In this document: positions 15,627-24,506 of the stretch, in pieces
Position numbering within the stretch: position 1 is the stretch's first letter
Layout of the letters: every line of letters begins with the position of its first letter
Source of the DNA: DAISIL01 sp036822015
GTDB lineage: Bacteria > Bacteroidota > Bacteroidia > Cytophagales > Bernardetiaceae
NCBI GenBank assembly: GCA_036822015.1
Contig: DAISIL010000021.1
Coordinates: 1 to 47,943, forward strand
Length of the DNA: 47,943 nucleotides
Reading direction: 5' to 3'
The notes under the pieces: generated by a model
Databases searched by the model: none
What the model saw: only the letters and a program-made list of their open reading frames with translations
What the model was told of the DNA's origin: nothing
Program-made: the position numbers and the translations under genes

Positions 15627-15914
15627 ATGGATTGGAACACAAATACCGAAGTACTGGAACGCGAAGAAGTCGTGATCCAGCATCAAAAAGTAAGTCAGTT
15701 GGTGGTCTTCAACGACGAAGTAAACACCTTTGAACACGTCATCCAAACGCTCATGGAGGTTTGCCAGCACACCGCCTTACAAGCCGAGCAGTGTACGCTC
15801 ATCATTCATTACAAGGGCAAATGCAAAGTGAAGAGCGGCGAGTACGAGGAGCTGGTGCCGATGCGTCAGGCGATCTGTGATCGGGGCATCTCGGCAGAGG
15901 TTTATCAAGATTAA
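15627..15914 (+). CDS. clpS: ATP-dependent Clp protease adaptor ClpS
   Basis: A 95-residue adaptor that brings N-degron substrates to ClpAP/ClpCP. The core is well conserved: VVFNDEVNTFEHVIQTLMEV, where the Asn-Asp pair binds the substrate N-terminus, and CTLIIHYKGKCKVKSG, which contacts the Clp N-domain. The N-terminal ~25 residues are the flexible extension. The upstream 82 bases contain TAGATTTA (15572-15579, one mismatch to the -7 consensus). It is 4 bases before the DUF2007 gene start, so the two are probably co-transcribed. Confidence 0.96.
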   Translation: MDWNTNTEVLEREEVVIQHQKVSQLVVFNDEVNTFEHVIQTLMEVCQHTALQAEQCTLIIHYKGKCKVKSGEYEELVPMRQAICDRGISAEVYQD

Positions 15915-15918
15915 GCCC

Positions 15919-16305
15919 ATGAGCAAAGACTACCACTGGGTAACGGTGGCGACTTTTGACTTTCCCCATCAGACCCTGCTGCTCGAGTCCCGCCTGGAGG
16001 CCGCAGAGATACCTTATTTCCTCAAGGATGCCTACGTCGCCCAGACGACTTACAGCCTTGCCGTTGGGGGGATCAAACTACAAGTCCCCTCCGATTGCGT
16101 GGACGAAGTATGGGCAATCTTTCAGGAGATCGGCTTAGCTGATCGTTTGCCCTCCGCGACATCCCCCGATATTTTTGAGCAACTCTCGGCCGCTGTGGCA
16201 CACCTCCCCCTGCTCGGGCGCGTGCCAGCACAGGTGCGTTGGTTGGTGCTGTTGGTGGTTTGTACGCTTCCTTTTGTGTGGCTCTTGTACCGTTGGCTGG
16301 TGTGA
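15919..16305 (+). CDS. DUF2007 domain protein with C-terminal membrane anchor
   Basis: A 128-residue protein. The ATG at 15919 follows the clpS stop by 4 bases. Residues 5-72 form a DUF2007-like domain (WVTVATFDFPHQTLLLESRL, then GGIKLQVPSDCVDEVWAI). The annotation 'putative signal transducing protein' is used for the family without proof of mechanism. A single hydrophobic helix (about 104-126) ends the protein, so it is likely tail-anchored in the inner membrane. The pairing with clpS suggests a link to proteolysis, but this is only from position. It converges on the phosphatase gene with 8 bases between. Confidence 0.82.
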   Translation: MSKDYHWVTVATFDFPHQTLLLESRLEAAEIPYFLKDAYVAQTTYSLAVGGIKLQVPSDCVDEVWAIFQEIGLADRLPSATSPDIFEQLSAAVAHLPLLGRVPAQVRWLVLLVVCTLPFVWLLYRWLV

Positions 16306-16313
16306 GGCAAGGC

Positions 16314-17537
16314 TTATGCCGTCGCGTCCACTCGGCAGGAGATCAGGGTTACATCGTCGGCTAACTTGGCATCTCCTTTGAACTTGTTGAGATAACTAAG
16401 GAGCTGTTCGTGAAGGAGTTTGGGGGGAAGCTGGAGGTTATCTTTGACGTATTGGCAGAGGTTATCTTCGCCGAGTTCTTCACCGGCTTCGTTGTAGGTC
16501 TCCGTAAATCCATCGGTAAAGCAGAAGAGCAAAAAGCGATTGAGATTGTTGATCGTCGAAAGGTTGAGGAAGGGCAGGGGATCAAAGCCGCCAATGATCG
16601 TTGTGCCTTCGGACAAGAACTGTACCTCGTCGCTGTTGCCGCGAAAGAGAAACGGCGGGTTGTGTCCGGCGTTGATGTAGGTCAGGGAGTAGGTCTTGAA
16701 ATCATAGATGGCAAAGAAAGCCGTGATAAAACTACCACCTCCGGAGTTTTGGATAATCAATCGGTTGAGCTGCTCAACGATGGTACGCAGGTCGTTGGTG
16801 TGATGCACCATCACGCGCAGGGCTGCCTGGAAGTTGGACATGAGGATAGCTGCCGGAACACCTTTTCCCGATACATCAGCAACACAGATCAGGAAGCGAT
16901 CCGCATCAATGGAAATGAAGTCGTAGTAGTCGCCGCCGACGGTATGGTGCGGGTGATAGTTGGCGGCTACCTTGAGGCGGTCGTTGTAGGGCAGTGCCTT
17001 CGGGAAGAGGAGGTTTTGTACGTCTTTGGCAATTTCGAGTTGGCGGCGCAGTGCTTCTTGTTTTTTTTGTTTGCGGGCCAGTTTTTTGTTTTCTACCGCG
17101 ACGATGATGATATTAGAAAGTGTATCCAAAAAGTTGATGTCCAGGGCTTTGACCGTCGTGCTGTCCTTTGGGGGAGCCAGCAGTACTTGTGCCAGGACTT
17201 TGTTTTTGTGCCGAATCGGGATGATGGTCTCAAATTCTGCAAAGTCGGGTATCCGTCCGTCGGGCGTTTGTGTGATCTGGCTAAGGTCTCTCTCCAGCAC
17301 TTGGCCTTCCGTAGGATAGGCAGCCCCAAAGCTCACCTTACAAACCCACTCTGCGGCTTCGTTCTCCCGTACACACAAGGCCAGTTTGTCGATTGTTGGG
17401 TTAGAGCTAAGTGTAAATTTGTAGATGCGATAGAGGTTGTCCTCTGTGGCATTGCTGTTGATGGCGCGAATGATCTCAAAGAGGTCGTTGAGTTCGAGTT
17501 CACGCATCTGTAATTGGTCTTCCAGCGAAAGGCTCAT
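16314..17537 (-). CDS. GAF-like plus PP2C/SpoIIE serine phosphatase (RsbU-like)
   Basis: A 407-residue protein. The N-terminal ~160 residues look like a GAF sensor (ALCVRENEAAEWVCKVSFG, then FETIIPIRHKNKVLAQVLLA). A coiled linker (ARKQKKQEALRRQLEIAKDV) leads to a SpoIIE-type phosphatase with its metal-binding aspartates: GGDYYDFISI, CVADVSGKGVPAAILMS, FCFTDGFTE and ADDVTLI. Such proteins remove phosphate from anti-anti-sigma factors in partner-switching pathways. No STAS or anti-sigma kinase gene is nearby, so the target is unknown. It is the last gene of a minus-strand group, 9 bases after oppC. Confidence 0.92.
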   Translation of the reverse strand: MSLSLEDQLQMRELELNDLFEIIRAINSNATEDNLYRIYKFTLSSNPTIDKLALCVRENEAAEWVCKVSFGAAYPTEGQVLERDLSQITQTPDGRIPDFAEFETIIPIRHKNKVLAQVLLAPPKDSTTVKALDINFLDTLSNIIIVAVENKKLARKQKKQEALRRQLEIAKDVQNLLFPKALPYNDRLKVAANYHPHHTVGGDYYDFISIDADRFLICVADVSGKGVPAAILMSNFQAALRVMVHHTNDLRTIVEQLNRLIIQNSGGGSFITAFFAIYDFKTYSLTYINAGHNPPFLFRGNSDEVQFLSEGTTIIGGFDPLPFLNLSTINNLNRFLLFCFTDGFTETYNEAGEELGEDNLCQYVKDNLQLPPKLLHEQLLSYLNKFKGDAKLADDVTLISCRVDATA

Positions 17538-17546
17538 AAGTAGGGT

Positions 17547-18803
17547 TTAGTGATACGGGTCGTAGGCATCGCGTAAGCCGTTGCCCAGGAGGTTGAAAGC
17601 CAGGACAAGTAAGCTGATACAGATGCTAGGAAAAAAGATCAAGTGCCAGCTATCGGTACTCCGAAATCCCTCCTGGAGCATCATGCCCCACGAGGGGGTA
17701 GGCATCTGTACGCCCAGGCCCAGGAAGCTCAAACCGGCTTCAATCAGGATGGCATTGGCAAAGTTAGCCGTAATCGAGACAATGATCGGGCCGATGATAT
17801 TGGGCAGGATATGGTTGAAGATAATCCGGTCGTTTCGCAAGCCAAAAGCCTGTGCGCTGCGGATGTAGAGTTTTTTCTTGATCCCTTTCATCTGTCCGCG
17901 CACCACCCGCGCAATCTCGACCCACATCGTGAAGCCCACCGCAGCAAAGGTGATAAAAAGTCCTTGATCCTGAAAAGCAATGCTAATCGCGATCACGAGC
18001 ATGATACTCGGCACCGACCAGACAACGGTCATAAACCAGATCACCAGATCATCAATCCAGCCCCCAAAATATCCCGCCAAAGCACCCAAAGTAACGCCCA
18101 GCAAGACGGAGATCAAGACCGTAACCAGCCCCACCAGCAGCGAAATCCGGGTACCAAAGAGCAGACGGCTCAACACATCACGCCCCGAGAGGTCAGTACC
18201 GAGGGGATAAAAGCGCGTCTCGATGTTCCTGGCAGCAAACTCCTCCCGCAGCTCGTCGAGTCGGATGCTTTGCAGTTGTTTTTTGGGGTCAAGGTAGCTA
18301 ATGAGGGTATCGTAGGTAAAGGAATCCAGGACACTCAGGGTATAGAGCGGCGGCAAATCACTGGGCAGCGTATCTGCTTTGAGGTAAGCGATGGAGGCAT
18401 AGGTAGAACGGGTGGCCTCCAGAAGCCCGGTCTGGATACGCATTCCGCTACCAAAGAGCTGAAAATGCACTTGATCGCCCACAAAGCGATAATCGCTGAT
18501 GGGTTCGATGGTGTAGGGGCTTTCTTGTCCAAAGTACAACCTGGATAAGAAGCCGCGCTGCTCCACGTCGTGTTTTTGGAGCAGGCGCAGGATGGTTACG
18601 GAAAAGCCGGGTTTTTGTCGGCTGATCCTGGCCGAGCCGTCGTTGGCATCCGGGGTCTTGTCGGGCATTACCAGGTAGCCGAGCAGCGTAATCAAGATCG
18701 CCAACACAATCACGCCAAGCCCAAAGACAGCCGGGCGGTTCCGCAAAAAACGCTTGCGGATAAAGTAAGATGGGGGGTGATATATGTCCTCAAACGGGGT
18801 CAC
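17547..18803 (-). CDS. OppC-like peptide ABC transporter permease with large periplasmic insertion
   Basis: A 418-residue inner-membrane permease. The start is set at GTG 18803, 10 bases after the enoyl-CoA hydratase stop; the in-frame extension to 18905 would overlap that gene by about 90 bases. TM1 is about residues 27-46 (AVFGLGVIVLAILITLLGYL). Between TM1 and the rest lies an insertion of roughly 150 residues, before the usual FYPLGTDLSGRDVLSRLLFG. Then come the BPD_transp_1 segments and the EAA-loop equivalent (SAQAFGLRNDRIIFNHILPN). Dipeptide or oligopeptide uptake is the family role. No OppA, OppB, OppD or OppF gene is adjacent, so the partners must be elsewhere. Confidence 0.9.
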   Translation of the reverse strand: MTPFEDIYHPPSYFIRKRFLRNRPAVFGLGVIVLAILITLLGYLVMPDKTPDANDGSARISRQKPGFSVTILRLLQKHDVEQRGFLSRLYFGQESPYTIEPISDYRFVGDQVHFQLFGSGMRIQTGLLEATRSTYASIAYLKADTLPSDLPPLYTLSVLDSFTYDTLISYLDPKKQLQSIRLDELREEFAARNIETRFYPLGTDLSGRDVLSRLLFGTRISLLVGLVTVLISVLLGVTLGALAGYFGGWIDDLVIWFMTVVWSVPSIMLVIAISIAFQDQGLFITFAAVGFTMWVEIARVVRGQMKGIKKKLYIRSAQAFGLRNDRIIFNHILPNIIGPIIVSITANFANAILIEAGLSFLGLGVQMPTPSWGMMLQEGFRSTDSWHLIFFPSICISLLVLAFNLLGNGLRDAYDPYH

Positions 18804-18813
18804 GATGGCGGGT

Positions 18814-19590
18814 TTAGTTGCCCTTAAAGTTAGGTTTTCGCTTTTCCAGGAAGGCAGATGTTCCCTCAACAAAATCTTCGGTACCGCAGCAGTTGGCAAA
18901 GGCATTGGCTTCTACCTGGAAGCCGTTTTCGATGCGATAGACGGCATTGACGGTATTGATGAGGTGCGCCGTAGCCACGGGGGGCTGCTGAATGACCTTA
19001 GCCAGGATGGACTCACATTTTTCGAGGAGTTCGCCTTGTGTAACGACGTAATTGACCAATCCCCACTGCAAGGCCATCTGTGCCGAGATCATATCGCCGG
19101 TCAGGAGCATCTCGAGGGCGCGGCTCTTGCCGATATATCTGGGCAGGCGTTGCGTACCACCATAACCGGGGATGATACCCAGGTTGATTTCGGGTTGCCC
19201 AAAACGGGCATTTTCGGAGGCTACCCGTAAGTGGCAGGCCATCGCCAACTCGCAACCTCCCCCCAAAGCAAAGCCATTGACGGCCGCAATAACGGGCTTG
19301 GATAGGTCTTCGATACGCGCAAAAATCTCTTGTCCGCGCTCGGCAAACTTACGGGCGTTCAGTTCATTGAGCTGGGATATTTCGCTGATGTCGGCACCGG
19401 CCACGAAGGCTTTCGTGCCGGCTCCCGTGATGATGACTCCCCGTGTATTGGGGTCTTCTTCGGCCAGTTGGATGGCATCGTTGAGTTCCTGCATCATCAG
19501 GAGGTTGAGGGCGTTGAGTTTGTCGGGACGATTGATGGTCAGTCGTAGGATACCCGCATGGCTAGCGAGACTTAGGGTTTGGAAGTTCAT
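18814..19590 (-). CDS. Enoyl-CoA hydratase/isomerase family protein
   Basis: A 258-residue crotonase-fold enzyme that adds water to trans-2-enoyl-CoA in fatty acid or amino acid degradation. ATG 19590 is preferred over an upstream TTG at 19617, which would place the start over a good -7 element. The oxyanion-hole segments are TKAFVAGADISEI and VNGFALGGGCELAMACHL. Both catalytic Glu positions of hydratases are present (GGGCELAMA, and QPEINLGIIPGYGGTQRL). It is the first gene of a minus-strand operon with oppC (10-base gap) and the phosphatase. The grouping of these three is not an obvious pathway. Confidence 0.95.
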   Translation of the reverse strand: MNFQTLSLASHAGILRLTINRPDKLNALNLLMMQELNDAIQLAEEDPNTRGVIITGAGTKAFVAGADISEISQLNELNARKFAERGQEIFARIEDLSKPVIAAVNGFALGGGCELAMACHLRVASENARFGQPEINLGIIPGYGGTQRLPRYIGKSRALEMLLTGDMISAQMALQWGLVNYVVTQGELLEKCESILAKVIQQPPVATAHLINTVNAVYRIENGFQVEANAFANCCGTEDFVEGTSAFLEKRKPNFKGN

Positions 19591-19614
19591 CGGCGTTACT
19601 TTGGTCTTATTAGC

Positions 19615-19643
19615 CAAATTTACTACTAAATTTAAGAAACAAA
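19615..19643 (-). promoter_or_regulatory. Candidate promoter for the enoyl-CoA hydratase operon
   Basis: Minus-strand TAAATTTG (19615-19622) is an exact TAnnTTTG match 24 bases before ATG 19590. A TTTG (19640-19643) lies upstream with 17 bases between, slightly short of the usual 19-21. The surrounding 144-base intergenic region is AT-rich and separates divergent genes. Confidence 0.5.
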
Positions 19644-19734
19644 AGACTAGGCTAAATATTTCGTTTAAAATTTCGTAAACCCACCAAAAAAGATTATCTT
19701 GAACTACAACTTATCACACACCACCACCACTATC

Positions 19735-20148
19735 ATGCTCACCGACAAACACATCAAGCAATACCTGCTCCACCTTTCCGAGCAGATCAACGGCAAGTAT
19801 CTCGACTACACCGATGATAGCATCATCTTCACGATGCCCATCCCCGAAGGCCGCTACCAAAACATTCGCGGCTTTCTACTCCACGACCAAAGGGGCGTAT
19901 TCTTGCAGTTTTGTTCTAAGATTTGCGCCCTATCTGATGTCCCTGACCTCGACTTCAAAGCACTGCTAGCCTACAACCTCAAACTGATCTACGGCAAACT
20001 CGTCGTCAGTGATGATGATTTTCTGGAACTGGTGGCTTCCTTGCGCTACGACCTATGTACGTATGAAGAAGTGAGGACGGTACTTTATGAAGTCGGTGAG
20101 AACGCCGACCGCTTAGAGCGCGAACTCACAGGCGCGGATGTGTATTGA
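19735..20148 (+). CDS. Small acidic protein of unknown function (YbjN/chaperone-like)
   Basis: A 137-residue protein from ATG 19735; the frame is open back to 19699 but has only a TTG there. I do not recognise it with certainty. It is acidic, has no signal peptide or membrane segment, and alternates helices and strands (IKQYLLHLSEQINGKYLDYT, FLQFCSKICALSDVPD, then LAYNLKLIYGKLVVSDDDFL) in the way of YbjN-like or type III secretion chaperone-like folds. The final ~45 residues are helical and rich in Glu and Arg. It precedes the PPIase genes by 89 bases, and a new promoter candidate lies between, so it is probably its own unit. Confidence 0.75.
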   Translation: MLTDKHIKQYLLHLSEQINGKYLDYTDDSIIFTMPIPEGRYQNIRGFLLHDQRGVFLQFCSKICALSDVPDLDFKALLAYNLKLIYGKLVVSDDDFLELVASLRYDLCTYEEVRTVLYEVGENADRLERELTGADVY

Positions 20149-20164
20149 AGTGCCGCGTAAATTG

Positions 20165-20172
20165 TATCTTTG
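20165..20172 (+). promoter_or_regulatory. Candidate -7 element before the PPIase/envelope run
   Basis: TATCTTTG is an exact match to TAnnTTTG, with a TTG 17 bases upstream (20145-20147). It lies 65 bases before the ATG at 20238 and could drive the PPIase genes and the tightly spaced envelope genes after them. Confidence 0.45.
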
Positions 20173-20237
20173 TGGAACATACACCCACCGGAAGGATGTC
20201 CAGGGTGTACGAGCGAATCAAAGTCATACAATTTCTT

Positions 20238-21137
20238 ATGCCTGCATTGTGTAAACAGTTGTTGTTATTGCCCTTATGCTGTGTATTTTTTTTCCTCCTT
20301 GCGGGAACGTCCTGCCAGTGGATTGGTGAGATTGTTCAGGGGGAGCAATCCGCCAAGGCATCGACAGGCGTTATGCTGGCCAGGGTAGGGGATGATGTCC
20401 TCTATGATACCGATGTCAAAGGGCTGTTTGGGCAAAGTCGGGATCCCGAGGATAGCCTCAACCGTCTTCATCGCTATGTCAATAACTGGATCAGAAAACA
20501 ACTGCTCCTCAAAGAAGCCGAAAAAAATTCTAGCATTGATCCCTCCGAACTCGAGCGGCGGCTCCTCGATTACAAATACCAGTTATTGGTACACGACTAT
20601 CAAAAACAATACGTCGAAGCCAACCTCGATACCAACATCGACGAGGGAGAAATCAAGGCATACTACGCATCCAACAAAGACAACTTTGAACTCAAAAAAA
20701 ACATCGTCAAGGCATATTTTGTCAAGATCAAAGACAACGACCCCAAAGCAGAAAAAATTCGGCAGTGGATCAAGAGCGAAAGTGAAGAAGATTTTCAGTC
20801 CCTCAAAGACCATTGCTATCAGTTTGCGTTGAGTTATTCGCTCGATGATTCGCTTTGGGTGTCCTTTGATGAACTCGTCCTTGGGTCTCCCATCTCCCCC
20901 CAAACTTACTTTCGGCACAATCGCTTCTTGGAGGCTAGTGATACCGAACATCTGTATTTTTTGCGCATCCTGGATTACCGAACCACGGATTTGGTCTCGC
21001 CCTTAGCTTTTGTGCGCGACCAAATCCAGACCATTTTGCTCAACCGGCGCAAGCTGCGTCTGCAAGAAGTCCTCGAAGAGGAGGTCTTTGAAAGTGCAAA
21101 GGCGAAAAAAAAATTTGACCTATTTCTACCTGAATAA
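20238..21137 (+). CDS. PpiC/SurA-like periplasmic lipoprotein, degenerate parvulin
   Basis: A 299-residue protein starting at ATG 20238, directly before a lipoprotein signal (LLAGTSC); the longer frame from TTG 20145 overlaps the promoter candidate. The body opens like SurA-type isomerases (LARVGDDVLYDTDVKGLFGQ) and has a helical chaperone region (about 55-135, WIRKQLLLKEAEKN). The central part, where a parvulin domain would be, is poorly conserved (IKAYYASNKDNFELKKNIVK), so isomerase activity is doubtful and a chaperone role is more likely. It lies 19 bases upstream of a clear SurA gene. Side-by-side PPIase-type genes are common in Bacteroidetes and serve outer-membrane protein folding. Confidence 0.82.
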   Translation: MPALCKQLLLLPLCCVFFFLLAGTSCQWIGEIVQGEQSAKASTGVMLARVGDDVLYDTDVKGLFGQSRDPEDSLNRLHRYVNNWIRKQLLLKEAEKNSSIDPSELERRLLDYKYQLLVHDYQKQYVEANLDTNIDEGEIKAYYASNKDNFELKKNIVKAYFVKIKDNDPKAEKIRQWIKSESEEDFQSLKDHCYQFALSYSLDDSLWVSFDELVLGSPISPQTYFRHNRFLEASDTEHLYFLRILDYRTTDLVSPLAFVRDQIQTILLNRRKLRLQEVLEEEVFESAKAKKKFDLFLPE

Positions 21138-21156
21138 CATCAACCCGCTTATCACT

Positions 21157-22509
21157 ATGTATTACAAGATCAAACTTGCCATCCTTTTTGTGTTGTGGGG
21201 CGGAAATGTCCTGGCACAACCGCAGGTCATTGATGAGATTATCGCCAAAGTGGATGACCACATCATCCTCAAATCTGACCTAGAACTCACCTACCTCAAC
21301 TACGCCTCCAGTGGGCAGCCCCTCCCGCCCGATGCCCGTTGTGGTATCTTGCAGCAGTTGCTACTCGAAAAAGTCCTGCTGGCACAAGCCGCCATCGACT
21401 CCGTGATCGCAGACCCAGTTCGGGTTGAAGGCGAACTTGAACGCCGCATGGCGTACTTCTACGACCAATACGGCGGCCGCGAAAAAATGGAGGAAATCCT
21501 GGGCAAAAGCGTCGAAGACCTCAAAGACGAACTCCGCGACCAGGTGGCCGAACAACTAACCGTCCAGAAGATGCGCGGACAGATTACGGACGGAATCACG
21601 GTTACGCCCTCACAAGTCAAGCGTTTTTTTCAGCGTATCCCCAAGGACAGCCTGCCGCTCTTTCCGGCGACTTATGAGCTCGCCCAGATCGTCCGTTATC
21701 CCAAGATCAGTACCATCGAAAAAACCAAAATCTACGACCAGCTCACCCAAATTCGGCAAGACATCCTCGATGGCAAGGCTACTTTTGAGGATATGGCAAA
21801 AAAATACTCCCAGGATGTTGGGTCGGCGGCCCAGGGCGGCTGCTATGGTTTTGTTGAGCGGGGGCAGTTTGTTCCCGAGTATGAGGCTACGGCTTTCAAG
21901 CTCAAACCCGAAGAGATTTCGATGCCCGTTGAGTCCGAGTTTGGGTTTCATATCATCAAACTACTCGAGCGGCGCGGAAATCGCTACAAATCTTGCCATA
22001 TTCTCATCAAGCCTAAGCCCAACGAAGAAGATTTCACAAACACGGAACGCTTTTTGGATAGTTTGCGTAACTTAGTGAGCGCAGAAACGGTGAGTTTCTC
22101 TAAGCTAGCACAGGATTTCTCCGAAGATCGGGCAACCCGCTCCAACGGTGGTTTTCTGACCAACCCTCAAACGGGATCAACCGCCGTTACGGTGGATGAT
22201 TTTAGCTCCGAATCCGATTATGCCATCTACATGACGATCACGGAGGAATCGTTGAAGCCCGGAGAAATCAGTCGGCCTGTTCGGTTCAGGACACCCGATG
22301 AACGCGATGCCATTCGGATTATCTTCTTCAAAAAGAAAGTAAACCCGCACATGGCTAGCTATACCGAGGACTACGAGAGCCTCCACAAAGCGGCTTTGCA
22401 GGAATCCAAAAACATCGCGATTGCTAAGTGGTTTGAAAAAACAGTGCGCCAACTTTATATTTACTTAGACGACGACTACCAATCATGCGGATTATTAGAA
22501 GGCTTATAA
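21157..22509 (+). CDS. surA: Peptidyl-prolyl isomerase SurA
   Basis: A 450-residue periplasmic chaperone for outer-membrane proteins. The ATG at 21157 precedes a signal peptide ending GGNVLAQ; the frame further upstream overlaps the previous gene. SurA_N starts at VIDEIIAKVDDHIILKSDLE. The first parvulin domain (about 170-270) has TYELAQIVRYPK, YSQDVGSAAQGGCYGFVERG and ESEFGFHIIKLLERR. The second (about 275-390) has YKSCHILIKPKP and FSEDRATRSNGGFLT. Two parvulin modules plus the N-terminal chaperone region match E. coli SurA (428 residues). Its 3' end overlaps the next start by 25 bases. Confidence 0.94.
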   Translation: MYYKIKLAILFVLWGGNVLAQPQVIDEIIAKVDDHIILKSDLELTYLNYASSGQPLPPDARCGILQQLLLEKVLLAQAAIDSVIADPVRVEGELERRMAYFYDQYGGREKMEEILGKSVEDLKDELRDQVAEQLTVQKMRGQITDGITVTPSQVKRFFQRIPKDSLPLFPATYELAQIVRYPKISTIEKTKIYDQLTQIRQDILDGKATFEDMAKKYSQDVGSAAQGGCYGFVERGQFVPEYEATAFKLKPEEISMPVESEFGFHIIKLLERRGNRYKSCHILIKPKPNEEDFTNTERFLDSLRNLVSAETVSFSKLAQDFSEDRATRSNGGFLTNPQTGSTAVTVDDFSSESDYAIYMTITEESLKPGEISRPVRFRTPDERDAIRIIFFKKKVNPHMASYTEDYESLHKAALQESKNIAIAKWFEKTVRQLYIYLDDDYQSCGLLEGL

Positions 22510-24482
22510 AACTGTGTTTGTATTTCTGTTTTTTTTGCTTAGCCGGCATACTCCCTCGGCTTGATGCCCAACCCGTGCATTCCCTGCTTGGGCAAGGATA
22601 CCCCGAACTCAAAACGGAGACCCTCGAAAAAGACAGTTTGTTTTGGCAGGCGGCTACCATCCAGTGGTATCGGCACTTGATCGAGTACTACTACGAAAGC
22701 AACCCCGACAAAAACCACGGACTGCGGATGCGAGAGGTCGTCCATCAGGTGATACGCCTCAACACCCAGCAAGGGGTCATGGCTTACAGCCAGGTCAGGA
22801 TTCCGCTGCAAGGTGAACTGACGAGCTGGCAGGCTCACACGCGCCTACCCGATGGCACGATCCGCGAGCTACCCGACGGGGCGTATCACATCGTCGAGCA
22901 TCCGGACGGACAGCGGGAGGCTATTTTTGCTTTCCAGGGAGCAGAGGTCGGCGGGAAAGTAGAGTTCATGTACATCCAGGAACAGGCCGCCCGACCGTCG
23001 GGAACCTTCAATATCCAGTCCAGGATACCGACCAAAGAAATCCGCTTTGAGTTCATCACGCCAGAGTACATCACCCTCGACATCCTACACAAAAACATCC
23101 CCCACGCCAATCTCAAAGCGAAGCAAGGACACGGACAAAACCTCAAAGGCAAGCGCATCTGGCAATTTCGGGCCACAGATATTGCCCCCCAAAACACCCC
23201 AAAGCATTTCAGACGCACCGATCAGCAACGCATCTATTACCGCATCGCCGAAAACAAAATCGACAAAAGCACCGTCCTCCATTGGCAAGACATCGGCACG
23301 ACTTACAGCCAGCTCATCTACCCCAAACTCAGCGAAAGCACCCAGGCACAGCTTAGGGTAGCCCTCAACGAAGCCCTAGCCGGACTATCCCCCCAAGCCG
23401 AAGAAGAAGAAAAAATCCAGACCCTTATCCAGTATGTGCGGAGCCAATACCGCTACTTGCGTCAGGGACAAAGCCCGGCCATCTCCGAACTCCCCTTCGT
23501 CCTCGAGCATCGGGTCGCCAACTGGCAGGGGCTGCTGCGGCTCTATGCGGCACTCTTCTGGATGAGCCGCATCAACTACCAACCCGTCCTGACCTCCGAC
23601 AAATCGCAAATGGTCATGGACATCAACTTTCCCAGCTGGGATTTTATTCAGCATATCTTGTTTCATTTCCCCAACCAACAACGCTTTTTCGCGCCCTTGC
23701 AGCCCGAGTATGCCTACGGCATGACCCCACCCGAAACGGTGGGTAATAAAGCCTTGTTTCTCAACCCCAGCGGCACACACGGGATGTTCTGGACAAACAT
23801 CGGCACGATTGCGCCCCAATATGTCGTTGATAACCAGACCAAAGCCCAGTACTTGATGCGGATTCATCCCGAAGCTCAGCAAGTGCAACTCTCCGGCAAC
23901 CGCATCCTGGGCGGGTACAAGTCCATCAGGATCGACAAAGACCCGCTCTTCAATCGCAAAAATGCCGACGAAACCCTTAGCTCCAAAGACCGCCTCAAAC
24001 AAAAAAAGCATACGGAGTTTGAACGCTACACCCGAAAGCGTTCCGACTGGGAACAAGAAGAGTACGGCATCTGGCGGTCATCGGCCTTGATTGAGCGAGC
24101 CGGACAAACGTTTTTGATCCGTATCGGTGAGCTGCTCCAGCTCTCGGCCACTAGCCCGCCCGTTGCCTGTACGGCACAAGCCGAAGCCGTCCATCTCGAC
24201 TATCCCGAACGCTACGTAACCGAAATCGAGCTCCTGATCCCCGAAGGATACCTGATCCGAAACCTGGAAGACCTCCGCAGCAAGATCGTCTTCACCGATC
24301 ACAAAAACACCCGCCTGGGAGTCATCAGTACCTACGACCTCCAGGAGGGAAAAGTGATCCTGCGCGTAGAAGAGTTTTACGATCAGGCTTACTATCCACC
24401 CGATAAACAATGCGACTTTTGGCGCGTCCAGGAAGAAGTCTGGAAGCTCAAAAACACCATCCTGATTCTGGAAACGCACTAA
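22485..24482 (+). CDS. DUF3857-like secreted protein with degenerate transglutaminase region
   Basis: A 665-residue secreted protein with a signal peptide ending LDAQ. The first ~300 residues have the beta-rich look of DUF3857 proteins (VVHQVIRLNTQQGVMAYSQV, LPDGTIRELPDGAYHIVE, FAFQGAEVGGKVEFMYI). The middle resembles a transglutaminase-like domain (about 300-370), but the position where GDCKDLA would carry the catalytic Cys reads ANWQGLLRLYAALF, so the Cys is missing and it is probably not an active transglutaminase. The C-terminal third is unfamiliar (RFIRIGELL-like strands, then VTEIELLIPEGYLIRNLE). Overlap with surA by 25 bases suggests coupling. Function unknown; an envelope or polysaccharide-related role is only inferred from its neighbours. 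Confidence 0.75.
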   Translation: MRIIRRLIKLCLYFCFFCLAGILPRLDAQPVHSLLGQGYPELKTETLEKDSLFWQAATIQWYRHLIEYYYESNPDKNHGLRMREVVHQVIRLNTQQGVMAYSQVRIPLQGELTSWQAHTRLPDGTIRELPDGAYHIVEHPDGQREAIFAFQGAEVGGKVEFMYIQEQAARPSGTFNIQSRIPTKEIRFEFITPEYITLDILHKNIPHANLKAKQGHGQNLKGKRIWQFRATDIAPQNTPKHFRRTDQQRIYYRIAENKIDKSTVLHWQDIGTTYSQLIYPKLSESTQAQLRVALNEALAGLSPQAEEEEKIQTLIQYVRSQYRYLRQGQSPAISELPFVLEHRVANWQGLLRLYAALFWMSRINYQPVLTSDKSQMVMDINFPSWDFIQHILFHFPNQQRFFAPLQPEYAYGMTPPETVGNKALFLNPSGTHGMFWTNIGTIAPQYVVDNQTKAQYLMRIHPEAQQVQLSGNRILGGYKSIRIDKDPLFNRKNADETLSSKDRLKQKKHTEFERYTRKRSDWEQEEYGIWRSSALIERAGQTFLIRIGELLQLSATSPPVACTAQAEAVHLDYPERYVTEIELLIPEGYLIRNLEDLRSKIVFTDHKNTRLGVISTYDLQEGKVILRVEEFYDQAYYPPDKQCDFWRVQEEVWKLKNTILILETH

Positions 24483-24506
24483 TTCCCTCACAAAAAAAAT
24501 GCAACG

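Noticed and set aside
16410..17513. 367-residue plus-strand frame opposite the RsbU-like phosphatase
   Set aside because: Antisense shadow with low-complexity composition; the phosphatase has all metal-binding motifs.
17643..18548. 301-residue plus-strand frame opposite oppC
   Set aside because: Gln/Asp/His-rich antisense composition, no recognisable domain, and the permease is clear.
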